This document shows positions 1 through 12,236 of a DNA stretch of 64,000 bases, piece after piece; position 1 is the first letter of the stretch, and every line of letters begins with the position of its first letter. The position numbers and the translations under genes are program-made. The stretch is taken from contig JAIXMP010000018.1 of assembly GCA_025677815.1 (NCBI GenBank), positions 372,001 to 436,000 on the forward strand. The letters are read 5' to 3'. Origin of the DNA: Phascolomyces articulosus. Lineage: Eukaryota; Mucoromycota; Mucoromycetes; Mucorales; Lichtheimiaceae. The notes beneath the pieces are model-generated. The model saw only the letters and a program-made list of their open reading frames with translations. It ran no database searches and was not told where the DNA came from.

Positions 1-2
1 CA

Positions 3-479
3 AGCAGCAATACCTTTCTTACCATACTCATGGATTATTTGGATTTAACAAATAAACATCCGGAAAATCATTATTTAGGAATTTCCATCGAAAAAAACCA
101 TGATGCAGGTTAATCTTTAGTCTATAAAGTGAGTTACCCCACCCCCTTATTTTTCACTCCACGCGACGACATTCCTCCGAATTATCCAAATGTTTCAAAC
201 AGTCTTTGTGCCTACTATAGTAGATTATCATCATTATTATTCATTCTAGATTGTGAGCAACAGAACTTAACAATAGGTAACATATCATATGATGATTTCA
301 GATCTCAGATCACGTTTGAACCCTATGAAAAATGTACATGCTTCAATAATAATAAGTTATTGTTATTTATACCCATCAACCATGATTCTTCCCCTGATCC
401 CGTTGTTCTTTATGATCGGATCCACGTTGCTAGGTCTCACATTGAAATATTAAAAATATTCTTAACTTTTGTTGTCTAA
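3..479 (+). pseudogene. Unknown protein fragment, 3' part, with an in-frame stop
   Basis: One reading frame is open from the window edge to a TAA at 477-479, interrupted only by a TAA near 109-111. The stretch after that stop encodes about 116 residues (FTPRDDIPPNYPNVSN near its start, ending ILKIFLTFVV). No ATG follows the stop, so the ORF does not look like a self-standing gene. A 21-nt GT-AG segment could remove the stop in frame, but that is far shorter than the other introns here. I do not recognise the family. It could be the last exon of a gene that begins left of the window, or a decayed copy. Confidence 0.2.
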
Positions 480-2867
480 CAATACTTTATTTCTATACAA
501 ATGAAATGTGTTTCTTTATCATATTTTCTCCTGCCTGAGAATGCTGGCGGAGGACCACAGGACTCCCTTCTGAGACCTTTATCCGACCATTGTTACACAC
601 AAAGATACATTTAGAAGCTTAATACGCGACTTTTATTTTAATTAAGTGAACTTGTTCATGCCTTTTTTTTTTTTTACATTTGTTTGTACTTTTCTCTCTC
701 TCTCTTTTTTTTCTCTATAGTCAATAATAATAACACCAATAATGACGACACGACATGATGCATAGCATTTAATGAATGTTGCTTTTGAATTCAACATAAT
801 CTTCAAAGTTTTTTATAGTAGATAAACAGGAATAAAATTATTCCATCATTAGCAGCCAAAAAATAAAATGTGTGTTCATTTTATTACCAAAAAATAAAAC
901 ACTTGTTTTATTGAACTCATCTTTCATTTATTATTATTCAGATAAATGTAGATGGATGAAAAGCATCGCCAAAACACGACCTATTGGTCTGTAAAAAGGT
1001 GCCAAAACACATACCGCTTATCGAAGGGCTTTTTGTATGTGTGTAAAGATAATGACTTGCCTCCCCTCCCCTCTGAGGTAATCAAGTGATAAGGTGCTTC
1101 ACCCTTTCTTCTATTCTATTCTTATTTAACGGAGCAACCATCAACAGATTAGAGAATGGAATACTGTAATACTTTGGAAACACATAATATATATTTTCGA
1201 AATACATTAATAAAAATGTATACCGTTGATTTTTTCTTTTATTAAGCGAATGTTTTAAATTGGGAGTTGCATGGTAATCTTTTATTATTCATATGTAGGT
1301 AAATGAGAATTGATATTTCTTTGAATGAAGACCCGCTGGAAAAGATTCCAGTACTAGTCGTTAGAAGTAAGTATTACAATATGATAAATGTACTTTTTTT
1401 TTACATACCAAAATACAGAAAAGATGGAATTTATTTCGATGCTCTTTTTTTATTATTATCATTATGTGTTATTGGAATGTAAATGGAAGGGTTTATTTTA
1501 TTAAAAGTGTTAGTAGACCACTTTTCAAAAAAAAAAACCGGAATCAGAACAACAACAACCAAATCATTTTGATGTAATTGAATATATATTGTCCTTGTTA
1601 AAAAACCTACTGGATTATCCTCAAAAACAATCGATGGTATAACAAGTCAGGGACTTGAGATAGTGCACAATTTATATATTTCTACGTGCCAATGATGATG
1701 ATTGTTTCTTGTCCAAAAAAAGAGCTTTTTCATAAGAATGATTATGAAAAGTCACACTCAAAGGTTTTATTTACAATCCTTTGACATGGCGCTTGGAATG
1801 ATATACTACCCTTGTTTATTCACGGGTGAGGTATAAGTATACGTATGCGACAGATAACTTATAGAAACACTAGTTTTGTACTCTTTTGATTATATACATA
1901 CAATATGTTTTGTTTAAATCATGCGTTACTATAAAGCGAATGACAAAACGGCTCTACCTACAAAAAAAAAGGGCAAAGATTGAACTTGGTATTGTAATAT
2001 TTGAAGAATTTTCCTTTTGGGTATTCCGTTCTACGAAAACAACATTATGTTCAAAAATATCTTTTTTAAAACGGTTGTCTTGGAACAAATAATGGGAGCA
2101 ATTGTAAGTGATTGATCATTGATGTTCACATCCAAATAGTGACCGTAAGGATATATAAAACAAAGCCCAGCGAAAAACTGTGATCAACTAAAGTGTATGG
2201 AGTTTCTTTTATCATCAAATGGGAGGGGTCTCTTCTTTCCAAGTAAATCTGCTTAATTTAATTACAATGAATGAGTTAATATGGTTGCCTAAATACTACT
2301 AATTCGATATACTGCTTTCTTATGGGTAGTACAGTTTAAATGAACGGTTACAATTTTTTTTCTTTCACTTAAATATCTTGAGTGACCATATAACAACACA
2401 ACAATTTTAAGTATGAATGATATATATATATATATATATATAATAGCTGACTATTATTCTCTCAATTCACTGATTAAAGAAATAAACTAGTAGTAGATAA
2501 TGTAAATGATGATGATGATGTTATATATGTATTATATTATTATGTAAAACATGCATGATGATATCAAAACAATTAATTAATAAATAAATTATTAATAAAG
2601 AAAAAAGAGAGAAATATAAAATAATATAGTAATTATAATAATAATAATAATTTATATAGTATGAATATAAATTAACGAAAAAGAGAGAGAAAGAGTTAGA
2701 TGAGACGAAATAATAAAAGAGGATTGGTTTATAGTGAAGTACGTAAGAAAGGGAAAGGAAAGGGAGAAATCTTATTTTTTTTTCTTTTTGTCTTGTGCTC
2801 AGTACATTGACACCAACAATGGGGTGATCAAAAAAAATATTCGTTCAATTTTTTGGGCATTTTTTTT
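480..2867. other. Intergenic, AT-rich, no convincing gene
   Basis: Nothing here looks like a complete gene. It contains homopolymer runs, a (TA)n tract around 2421-2441, a (GAT)n run near 2507-2520 and many ATA/AAT triplets. One weak exon-like piece starts with ATG at 1303 and has a good GTAAGT donor after about 21 codons; see findings. The part next to 2867 is the 3' flank of the minus-strand Kre9-like gene. Confidence 0.5.
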
Positions 2868-4036
2868 TTACATGGCCAATGCAACGGCAGCAGCAACAGC
2901 ACCACCGGCAACAGCAGCCAAGGTCTTGCCTTGAATGTTAAGTTGCATGGCAGCACTTTCTTCATCACCAGATTGAGCAGCTTGAGTGGCGGATGAAGTG
3001 GAAGAAGGCTTTCCACTGGAACTACCACCAGAAGTAGCAGCGGCAGCAGCGGCAGCAGGGTTCGCTAATATAATAAAAAAATAAAAGTAGGAGGATGAAT
3101 ATACAATTTATACAATCATTATTTTATATAGATATGGAGTACTTACAAGCTAAGTGGAAGGGTTTAGCAGTACCGTTACCCTTGAATTGAAAGACACCAG
3201 AGTAAGCCCAAGAAGCAGCATCGTCCGTTTGACCAATACGGATCCAGTATTTACCAGCTTCAAAGTCGTTCAATGGCTTGATCTATTATCATCCAATCGA
3301 TATCAATATATTTTTTCTTGTTTCAAATAAGAATATATGTATATATATATATTTACCTGATACTTTTCCATGGAACACTTGACAGGTGTATCAGGAGCGG
3401 TGACATAGGCAACCATGCTATTTAATTTTTCCAGTCAGTTCCTCTTGGTCGTACAATAATTATATTCGAATTACCTCCTCTCACAATATATATATATATA
3501 TTTCTCCCATATTTGTTTTTTTTACTTACTTGGAGTTAGTAATGTTACCGTTCATCATTTGAATATGACAATTCTTGGAGGCATCGGCCTTTTCAGTAGT
3601 CCAGGTGATATCTCCAGTTCCACCAGCGTTCTATTATAACAATAATAATTCTTATTTAACAAAACTGATCATGAATTTATCATGATGGAAAAGAAGATAG
3701 AGACTGGTATCCTCTCTCTCCTTTTTTTTTGGGATCTATATAGAATGACCAAGTATATATATAATAAAGGGGGAGGGGGAAAGATGTATTATTATTTTAT
3801 CCAATGTATAATTACCCAAACAGTAGAGCCCCAAGGGGAGACGACCTATTATAAGTTGTGGTTTTGAAAAGTAAATATATATGTTTTCTAGCTGTTTTCT
3901 GATAGTCATGTATTTATATATATATATATATATATGTTTTATAGAGTATATAATATAAAAAACATACTTTAATTTCAGCAGCTGCATAGGAAGCAGAGGC
4001 AATAAGAGCAATAGCAGACAAAAAGATAGATTTCAT
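2868..4036 (-). CDS. Kre9/Knh1-like GPI-anchored cell-wall protein
   Basis: Six exons read on the minus strand: 4036-3968, 3845-3816, 3630-3530, 3417-3357, 3282-3147, 3064-2868. All phases join, giving 197 residues. Residues 1-19 are a signal peptide (MKSIFLSAIALIASASYA). The first mature domain carries the family signature VVSPWGSTVW, GDITWTT and YWIRIGQTDD ... WAYSGVFQF, typical of the Kre9/Knh1 N-terminal domain of Ser/Thr-rich GPI proteins. It is followed by an Ala/Ser/Thr/Gly-rich linker and a C-terminal hydrophobic Ala/Val tail ending in VALAM, as expected for a GPI-attachment signal. Two cysteines (NCHIQ and KCSME) could form a disulfide. By family knowledge such proteins sit at the cell surface or wall and are linked to glucan assembly; a specific role is inferred. 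Exon 2 is only 30 nt. The gene stands alone, with about 3 kb of non-coding DNA upstream. Confidence 0.85.
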
Positions 4037-7000
4037 TGTGATAATAGTGGTTGATGTAAGTGGTGGTGGTGTTGAATAACGAATGGAATGGCGTCCCAGG
4101 GGAATTAAAAGAAAGGTTGGTTGTAAAAAAAAGAAGTGTGATGAAAAGGAAAAAGAGGAAAAAGGAATTGAGACGATAAATGGTTTTTATATGAGAGATA
4201 AAAAATGAATTTACCTGACTGATTTGATTAAATTTGCCTGACTGACTTGATTGAGCTGGGTGGACATAATATAAATATGGTATCTCAAGCTGGTAAAAAA
4301 AAATATAAAAAAGGTTATTAATAGGTGTGTGTGTAATACTTTATATCACAACAAAAGTGACACAGGGCGGATTACATCTTCGGGGTCGGGGAAGTAAGAA
4401 CAAAAAAGTGAAATATCACGTTCTACTGAACCCTAAGTATAAAAAAGATTGGGAGCAAAAAAATATTATATATTGTATATAAGTCATTATCATCATCATC
4501 ATTATCATCTAGGAGCAAACAATAATTATAATTCCTGTCAAATAATGCACTAAATGATTTCATTGGTAATAATAACAAAAACACTAGTGCCGTACAACGA
4601 TTATGCAAAGCTAAAATGATTAGTCTACTATAGACCATGAGCGCGTTTAATAAAAAAAAAAAGAATCATTGACCAGGTTGCACAAGAAGGGTTGCCAATA
4701 ACGATAAAAGGTAAAATTTATTGTCGTGGGATACAGACATGAGCTTAAATAGCGGAGACAAGTGACTTTAATGAATGTGATACAAAATATAAAAAAATGC
4801 TTCACTTTGATTGGCTTAATTCCTTTTGATGAAGTGAGGAAACACCTCATGGGTCCATAAACATTTTTTCTTTTACTTCTTCAACTTCTATTTTATTTAC
4901 TTCTTTGTCTTACCTCGTTCCAATCCTTTATCGTACAATTTAAATACGATTTATATTCAAAAAAAAACAACAGTCTGTCTGTTCGTCTATAAGTATATTA
5001 TTATTCAGTTTACCTTCCTTCGATCTTCTCCTATTTCATAATAAAAAAAAGGAGGGAGAGAAATAAAGAAAAAAGTAATATAATACTCATCCTATATCAT
5101 GAAAGATAAGAAGAAGGCCATCATGAATCCTTTTTATAATTATTATTAATTATTCTAATAAAATAAACAATTAATATGCATTTATATAACGTACTACCTT
5201 CTTCGTTTTTGAATGGACTTCGGTGTCAATGATGCATTTATAGATTTCTATGGAATCGATTGTTGTGACAGCCTCTTCTACCAAACATTTTATTTTCCAA
5301 ATATAGGGTAACAACGCATCATGAACACGTTTTTTATATGTTCCTATAAAAGAAAATAAAGATAAGCTTTCTTCTTGTTTTCTTATGAATCTTTTTTTCT
5401 TCTTTTCGTATGGTTATATATAGAGAAAGTAGTATCTCCATTTGACCCAATCATGTTTTAATAAAGGATGGCTACAGATATACATCTTTATATGTCTCGT
5501 CTATGAGAATTTCTTCGGTTATAAGGCAAACGGATGCTATATATATTGAGCAGTACGACTTTGTTTATATAAATAAATATATCTCAAACATGGAACGGAC
5601 TTTGGCCATTAAAATAAACTATTCTTGGGAAACGAAAAGGTAACTACCATGTTGCTTCTTTACTCATTTCAGCAAACTTCTTTTTTATTATTTTGACATA
5701 ATCAATTAATTATTCAATCAAATACCTGCTCTGTCACAAAAGAAAAAAAAATAGTAATTTGCTTAATGTTCTATAAAATTTATCTTTCATCCATTTTCAA
5801 AATATGGGATACATTCATATAGTTGTTACGGGAAAAAAATAAAAATAAAACTTGTCCGCGGACGGACAAGACGGAAGACGTATGATGATGTCTGTTATAT
5901 AAAATGTAGCACGTTTTATTCGAACTAAACCATAGGAGGAGTATAATACTCTATGGATCTTTTTTCATTTAAACCAAAACTATACTAACCGTATTTCGTA
6001 TCGTTCAATTTCTATCGTGCTTTTGTGTGTACAACCATCCCGCTTTAAATGAAATTTATTTATAATTATAATTTCATCTAAAGTAGTGATAGTAGTATAA
6101 AATGCTTCTATTCTATTGTAAAATTAGAATGATGATGATTATATAAAATAAATATCATCTCCTTACTCTTCTCGATGAGTTTCCTACTACCTATTATATA
6201 TTTCGTTCTGTTCATCTTCAATAGAGTTGCCACTCTACCTATGATTATATGTAAATAATAATGTATTCAAAGAAGATAGAAATGGTGGTTTTGATTGGTT
6301 TTTTTGTTGCAATCATTGGAGAGATAGACCATTTCTGTAAAATCATTGTTTGTTATAATAAATCTGCAGCAGAGAATATTCCATTCATATCCTGAGATGT
6401 TTGGTACCACTTATTAGGTTAAAACTTTATTTATATTGGGTGATAACAACAACAAATTTAGATTTCTATTTAGATGATATCAGAATGTGAAGCACTGGGC
6501 CTTATTTTATATTCCAGTCAAATTTAAAGTAGTGGTAGTTGGGAGTATAAATTACTTTTGATTTGGATTATGGTTTTATTAGTTCCACTTATGATAAGAT
6601 TGTATTGTTCATTCGCTTGATTCGGTATCTTCAACACTGTTTACGAGTTTATCCTGAATTCCAGAAAAGAGCCTTTCCTTGTAAGATACCGCAAATGTTG
6701 TGTGGCTGAAAAATAATCGTTAGTAAGCCAACTACTCGGGATCCATTCCGTCGGACCGAGCATTGTTATTGTAATTCAAATGGCTGGTACTTTAAAAAAC
6801 TTAGTGATATATTTTATTTTAAAATTAATGTTTGTTTTTTATATCAAAAGAAGGAAAACTATTGTAATTTGTTATGTCTTTTTTTCTTACAAAAAAAATA
6901 GACTTATTAAAACCAAAGAATATATATAAAAAAAGAGAGTTTCGCTTCAAAAATAAGGTAGTAGGATAAGGAGAAAAGAAGGTATATAAAGAAGAGAAAT

Positions 7001-7110
7001 AGTATTCATAGAATATGATACGAATAGAATTCAAGAATCAAATCATTTACATCAACATCATCATGTTACATATAAATAATAAGGGGTGGCATGTCATTCT
7101 TTTTTTTTTC
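4037..7110. other. Long intergenic region between two minus-strand genes
   Basis: AT-rich with many poly-T and poly-A runs. The first few hundred bases are the promoter and leader side of the Kre9-like gene. I see no complete gene. A minus-strand exon-like segment lies at about 5194-5345 (open frame flanked by AG and GT), and a perfect 8-bp inverted repeat lies at 5851-5870. The motif at 6735-6756 (CTCGGGATCCATTCCGTCGG) resembles a block of the dispersed repeat seen near 23.2 and 44.1 kb. Confidence 0.45.
5851..5870. repeat. Perfect 8-bp inverted repeat, 4-nt spacer
   Basis: CTTGTCCG at 5851-5858 is repeated inverted as CGGACAAG at 5863-5870 around CGGA. It is notably GC-rich against the AT-rich background. 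It could be a dyad for a regulator or a short hairpin; there is no gene close enough to decide. Confidence 0.6.
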
Positions 7111-8955
7111 TTAGAATAAAAGCATTGCACGAGCATTGGTTGTATGTAAATCAACAGAACCTTGACCATCTTTAGAAACTCGATAACCTATTTTTTCACT
7201 TGGTTTATCTTTTTCAAGTGTAATGTCATTTCCACGAACGGCTACTTTGGCTGTGGATGAAGAGGTGACTTTGAATGGACCCGTAAAATAGGAAGGCTGT
7301 AGAAAGGGAAAAATATATTATTAGTGAAAATAACCCCACTGGGAATAGAGTGACAAAAAAAAAGATTATTACCATATTGACTCTAATTTTTCCATTCGAT
7401 GTTTGAAAGGTGGCTTTAATACGTTCAGAACCATCCACGATAGCACGAATGGCACCATTCCATGTTTGTACAGTAAGTGTATCGTCAGCTGTGACACGGT
7501 TCAATTCAACCTTACCATTGGTGGTACGGACCACCATATGAGGAGCCGTGGTGTCTTCAAATTCGATACGACCATTGGAGGTATGAACATCCAATAGAGT
7601 AGCGGCATGGGTATTCTTTGCCTGAATACGACCATTAGAACTAGATAATCGAATGCTTCCAGTAACAGTATCTGCATTATCCAGTCGAATACCACCATTG
7701 GTGGTTTCCAAATCGATAGAATCAATCGCATGCAACGACATGTCATCATGGAAATCAAAACCAGAATTACGGGAACGAAGAACAATTTTATTGCCATGCC
7801 ATCCATGCTCCAACTTGATACGACTGTTGGTTGTTTTTAGTTCAAGATAATCGGACTTGATTGCTTCATCTGCAGTAATTGCCATATCGGCTGTATTGAC
7901 AATCACGGAGCTGGCATCCATAGGAATACTGATGCGAATTTCAACATAAACACACCCAAAGAAAGGACCCAGTGAATCAGGAAAGTTCAAGATCAATTGA
8001 GTTTCTGGCCCCACACGATTCAATCGATATTGGAATTTATCGATTAAACTGGAAGGAGCAGCATTGACATGCGATGTAATATAACCTTCTTGACCTCCTG
8101 GGAGAGGTTCGAGCTTGATATTACCACCAGAAATACCACCATTAATGTCAACACGAACAGCGCCTCCTTCAAATGGAATTTTTTCAGGTAATGAATCCCA
8201 TCCTGAGGATCCATCACGAACACAATGATCAATAGAAGGTCGAATAATAGACACTAATATAGGAATAAGTACAAAAATAATTAACGCACCACAGGTAAAA
8301 CCTGCACAGCAACGTTTGAATCGTCTTTTTCGTTCTTCTTCTTGTCTGAGTCGAATTCGGTCTTGCCGCCAATTCTTGACTTTATCCACCATGGATTGGA
8401 ACCATACACATACATCACATTCTGAGGTTGTTTCTGTTGTTGGTGTAGGAGGTGCTCGACGGAAGGGAGGTTGGTGTTGACCCATCGTGTTATGAGCTTG
8501 AGCTGCTCCATCTTGGTATGGAGGATAGACATTTTTATTATGACCTGATTGAGAAGTAGGATAAGGGTAAGGGGATGGTGATGAAGATGAAGATGGACTG
8601 CCTACATCAGGAACTCTGTTTTGTTGTTGTTGTTGATTGAGTAAAACTTGTTGTTGTTGATATTGCTCAAAAGATTGATAATCTTTTTGTAAATCAGAAC
8701 GAGAAGGTGCTGAAGCTGTTTGTTCGTCACGATCTACTGCTGCTGGTGAATAAGGTGGAGGAGGAGCATTTGTTTCAGGATCTTCTGTATCGAGTGCTAT
8801 AGCATTTGTTGTTTTGGGACGTAACATAATATTAAAATAAGACAGAATAGGATCCATGTTAAAATATATATAATTATTTGCTGATTCATCCACAATAGAT
8901 GGATTTTCATACCTTCGTATCCTTTTTTATTATCAAAGTTTCCAAAGAATCCCAT
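7111..8955 (-). CDS. Membrane protein with repetitive TNG/SNG beta-solenoid ectodomain (DUF4097-like)
   Basis: Three exons: 8955-8913, 8796-7373 and 7296-7111, in phase, 550 residues. The start MGFFGNFDNKKGYE was chosen over the downstream ATG at 8893 because the intron 8912-8797 (GTATGA...CTATAG) removes non-conserved sequence and keeps the frame. Residues about 20-150 are a Pro/Gln/Ser-rich cytoplasmic-type tail with PPPPYSP and poly-Gln. A basic stretch (RQEEERKRRFKRCC) precedes one membrane span (GALIIFVLIPILVSII, about residues 185-200). The C-terminal half carries repeated TTNGGI, SSNGRI, TSNGRI, TTNGKV, TWNGAI and TSNGKI units about 20 residues apart, the pattern of DUF4097-type adhesin-like beta-helices in many fungi. 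An outward-facing surface protein is inferred from the basic side of the span; the function is unknown. Confidence 0.8.
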
Positions 8956-10187
8956 GAGATTTTATAATAATAAATAATGAAATGAACAAGAGATAGGATA
9001 TGAAGAAAAGGGTATGTTGTCTTTTAAGAAAGGATAAAAAATAAAGAATTGTTCCAGAAAAAAAAAAAAAAAGAAAAAGAAAGAGAATTTGAGAATACCT
9101 TCTACTTTTTTTGGTTCATATTTTTTGCTTTGCTGAGCCCCCAAGTCACGCCAAGGAACTTGGCACAAACTCTTGTCGCTTATTGTTATTTGCCTTTTTT
9201 CCCTTCGACTTCTTCGATATGGTTTATATGAACAACCAACTTTGGACACTATGTTTCAGTTGTATACGGAAAAAAAGTTTCGTTGGTATCATTTGTGATT
9301 GTTGACATGAGCTTGTCATTTTAAATCGTTGACGACTGATGAGTTTATTACTCAATATAATATATTACATAAACCAAATAGAAAATAAGGTTCACATATA
9401 AGCTCCATAATGTCACTGAGATGTGTTGTTGCGGGGAAGAACGGAGAAAGTCAGGAACTCAGTGATATAATTTTGCTTCTTATGGCTGTTTTTACTTTTA
9501 TTAGCAAAAGGGCTATGTAAACTATTGTTCTGAGCCATGCGTAAGCCGCTACCATGGAAATGGTCAATTACAGGTATCTGTGTGTGCGTGTGTTTGTGTG
9601 ATTTATTATACATTATATAACAATGGATGGTCCCATCATCATCCTTAAAAAATATTGGTACATCCTCCTAACTTGGTGGATCAGGAGCCTTTCTGTTATA
9701 TTATTAGTGTTACTTCATTTGTCCTTATCATTCTTTTACTTGAAGGAATAATACCGATCATTCGATCAACGACTTTACCATGGTGATACCAATCGTTGTA
9801 ATGCCTCAACACAAGGCCAATAGTATCATTTCGGTTGCACTTGCAAATGTTACACCATTTTACGCATTTGGTATATATAGCAACCCAGTGGCTGGTGTAT
9901 TGACTTGAAAAAGCGCACTGGGCCGATAAACACGGAGCAAATCGAATCTCCATCCCATCCGGTAATTGGGGTGCGTATAAGTATGAGTCTTCTATTTTAT
10001 CTGTCTTTTATAATAATGACAGTACATAAATGGAATCAAAAAAGTATAGATGAATATATTACTTGTTGATGTTTATTTAGACGATATACTATTTATAAAG
10101 AGAGAGGTAGAAAGGGAAATAATACAATCCTTCATAAGAGGGGCAAGGTATATATATATGTATATTTGAATTAAAAATGGATATGAT
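8956..10187. other. Intergenic: promoter side of the TNG-repeat protein, 3' flank of Arp10
   Basis: Holds poly-A runs near 9057-9090 and several short spurious frames on both strands. The segment 9780-9975 is less AT-rich than its surroundings but no frame resembles a known protein. I see no RNA gene. Confidence 0.45.
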
Positions 10188-12002
10188 CTAACTATTTGCG
10201 TTACTAGTGCTAGTACTAGTACTAGAAGAAGTAGTATTAGTACTTGTAGGACTGTGCACCATGGTCCAATCTGGAACAGATCCATCAAATTTTTCTCGTT
10301 GGATGGTAGCACCCGCCATTTTAAGTGTGCCTACCAATGATCCACCTATCCATGTACGACAACTAGGTGTAAATACCCGACCTGCTCCTCGATCAGTAAT
10401 ACACCCCAATTCAATTCCTGCTAATCGTTTATATTTTGTGACGTGATCCAGCAAATGGTTCAATTCTTGTAAAAGTCGAGCTTGATATCCAGGAATCATA
10501 GTCGTTCCTCCTACCATTAAAAGAGAGGATCCAAGAGGTTTTCGAAGATCCGTCGGTACCTTGATATCATAAAAATGAATAAAACACATTGCATCCATCA
10601 TAATGTAAATACAAAAGAAGAGAACTATAGTTTTCTATTTTACTATACCTTTAATAAACAATCTAGTATACATTCACCGATACTTCTGATCTCTTCCACC
10701 GGATCCCCAGTAAATAGTATTGTACATGCTTTCTCCCGTACATATCCTGGTATCCATAGCGTTCCACCTCCAATATCATTTTCTAGACGATAATAAATAT
10801 CACTTGATCTACAATGTTGCTCCTCTTGATCGCTGGATGATACATTTGTTACACCGTGGGGGATAAGAATACACCTTGATTTGATATCCTCTAATCGATC
10901 GCTGGATAAGATATGATCAGGTACAGTCAGTCGTGGGGCAGCAGATGTAGGTACACCTGCACTCGTTTGAATGATACGGGCATGGGATTTTAAAAGATCA
11001 CGTAAAGTTTCAGTCACAGCGCGTCCTGCCAAAGGTGTCATTTGTACAGATGTCATCAAAGGTCGTGCAAAGTATATCTATTTTTAAAAAATAAAATAAA
11101 AAATAAAGTATATATCTAAATCTATTACCAAAACAACAAGCATATAGATCGAAAAAAAGAAGGGGAGGACATGAGCAATAACAATAAAATGTTATTATCT
11201 TTTTTCTCTTTCTCTCTTTTTATATATATCTCTATTTATATATACCGGTAAAACGGTGGTTTCTAAATGTCCACAATCAATAACGAGACCCGTAGATTCA
11301 CCCGTTGTCAATAACGCTAATAAATGACTCGGTACAAAACAAAGAGCAGGGACTTGAAGTCGATGAAATAGAATTTTGGCAATCATTTCTTTAATACGAA
11401 TGGGCATCATGGGTGTTTCACATAATACAACCGTGCGTTGTTTAGGATCTGTCAATAGATATCTAAAAAAATCCATATATTATTAAGACTTTTTGTTGCC
11501 GAGACACTTTTAACTCAACCTTCTCATATGAATTTTGTCTTACCTAAAGAATGCCTCCTGAAGTGTTTCACATAAAGTCGTCTCAGCGCCTGTGATATCT
11601 CGACCACTACGCATCCAATCCAAATCATATAAATCATCCCAGCATACCTAATATATATATATATAAATATTTGTATAATATTTATCAGTATTTTAACGAA
11701 AGGTTGGAGGAATAATTGTATGAATCATCTATAGACATATTTTTTTGTACGTTGGTATGCCGTTGTCCTTCAAAAGCAAGTATTTTTCTAGGTCTCGGTT
11801 CACCTGAAAAGCCGACTTTAAGATTTCGAGAACCAATGTCAAGTACGACTCTATCTTCATTACTGTAGATGGAGGTGCGTCGTGAGAGTAATGTTGAACT
11901 GGATGGTAATGATGAAAGATGCCATGAAGAAAAAGACCCGAGTCTACTATTCGTTGTTGACGATACTGGAGGTCTAGTAGTCATAGCTGAGGAGTGTTTC
12001 AT
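10188..12002 (-). CDS. ARP10: Actin-related protein Arp10/Arp11 (dynactin pointed-end subunit)
   Basis: Five exons: 12002-11751, 11647-11544, 11462-11246, 11077-10649, 10559-10188; phases join to 457 residues. Actin-fold landmarks appear in order: phosphate-1 loop VVLDIGSRNLKVGFSGEPRP, then CWDDLYDLDW, VLCETPMMPIRIKE, the phosphate-2 region GLVIDCGHLETTVLP, and LLMVGGTTMIPGYQ ... LAGIELGC ... TWIGGSL. The degenerate nucleotide loops and the ETPMMP block fit Arp10 of fungi and ARP11 of animals rather than conventional actin. In known systems Arp10 sits at the pointed end of the dynactin filament and helps dynein-cargo attachment. The N-terminal 45 residues are Ser/Thr-rich; the start could also be the Met six codons later. 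The first donor (GTACAA) is unusual, but it is the only one I found that keeps frame with the next exon. A Ser/Thr/Asn-rich tail ends the protein. Confidence 0.85.
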
Positions 12003-12236
12003 GCAAGAAGTGGTGGTTGAAAAAAGTGAAGGGGTGGAAATAAAAAAAAAAGTGAGAAAAAAATATCTCATCACTCAATTCTGGTGGGATGCGCCCAATT
12101 TTTTTTTGTTTATATAGAACGTATTAGGCAATTGCCGTCATTACGTATTTTACACATAATTCTTTTTTAATTATATTTCAACCACGATTTAGGTCTTCAT
12201 CTTTTATTTTTATATACCATACATTTATCGATGAGG

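Noticed and set aside
1886..2092. 68-codon plus-strand frame
   Set aside because: It opens with TTG, not ATG, and has basic low-complexity content typical of AT-rich chance frames.
2734..2934. Plus-strand frame ending in an Ala/Thr-rich stretch
   Set aside because: It is the antisense shadow of the last exon of the Kre9-like gene.
7403..7850. Plus-strand frames across the TNG-repeat gene
   Set aside because: They lie opposite the long, motif-bearing minus-strand exon and have no motifs of their own.
8797..8893. ATG 8893 as start of the TNG-repeat protein
   Set aside because: A clean intron 8912-8797 joins a better first exon (MGFFGNFDNKKGYE) in frame.
9696..9953. 85-codon minus-strand frame rich in Cys, His and Trp
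   Set aside because: No zinc-binding spacing, no splice context and no similarity I recognise.
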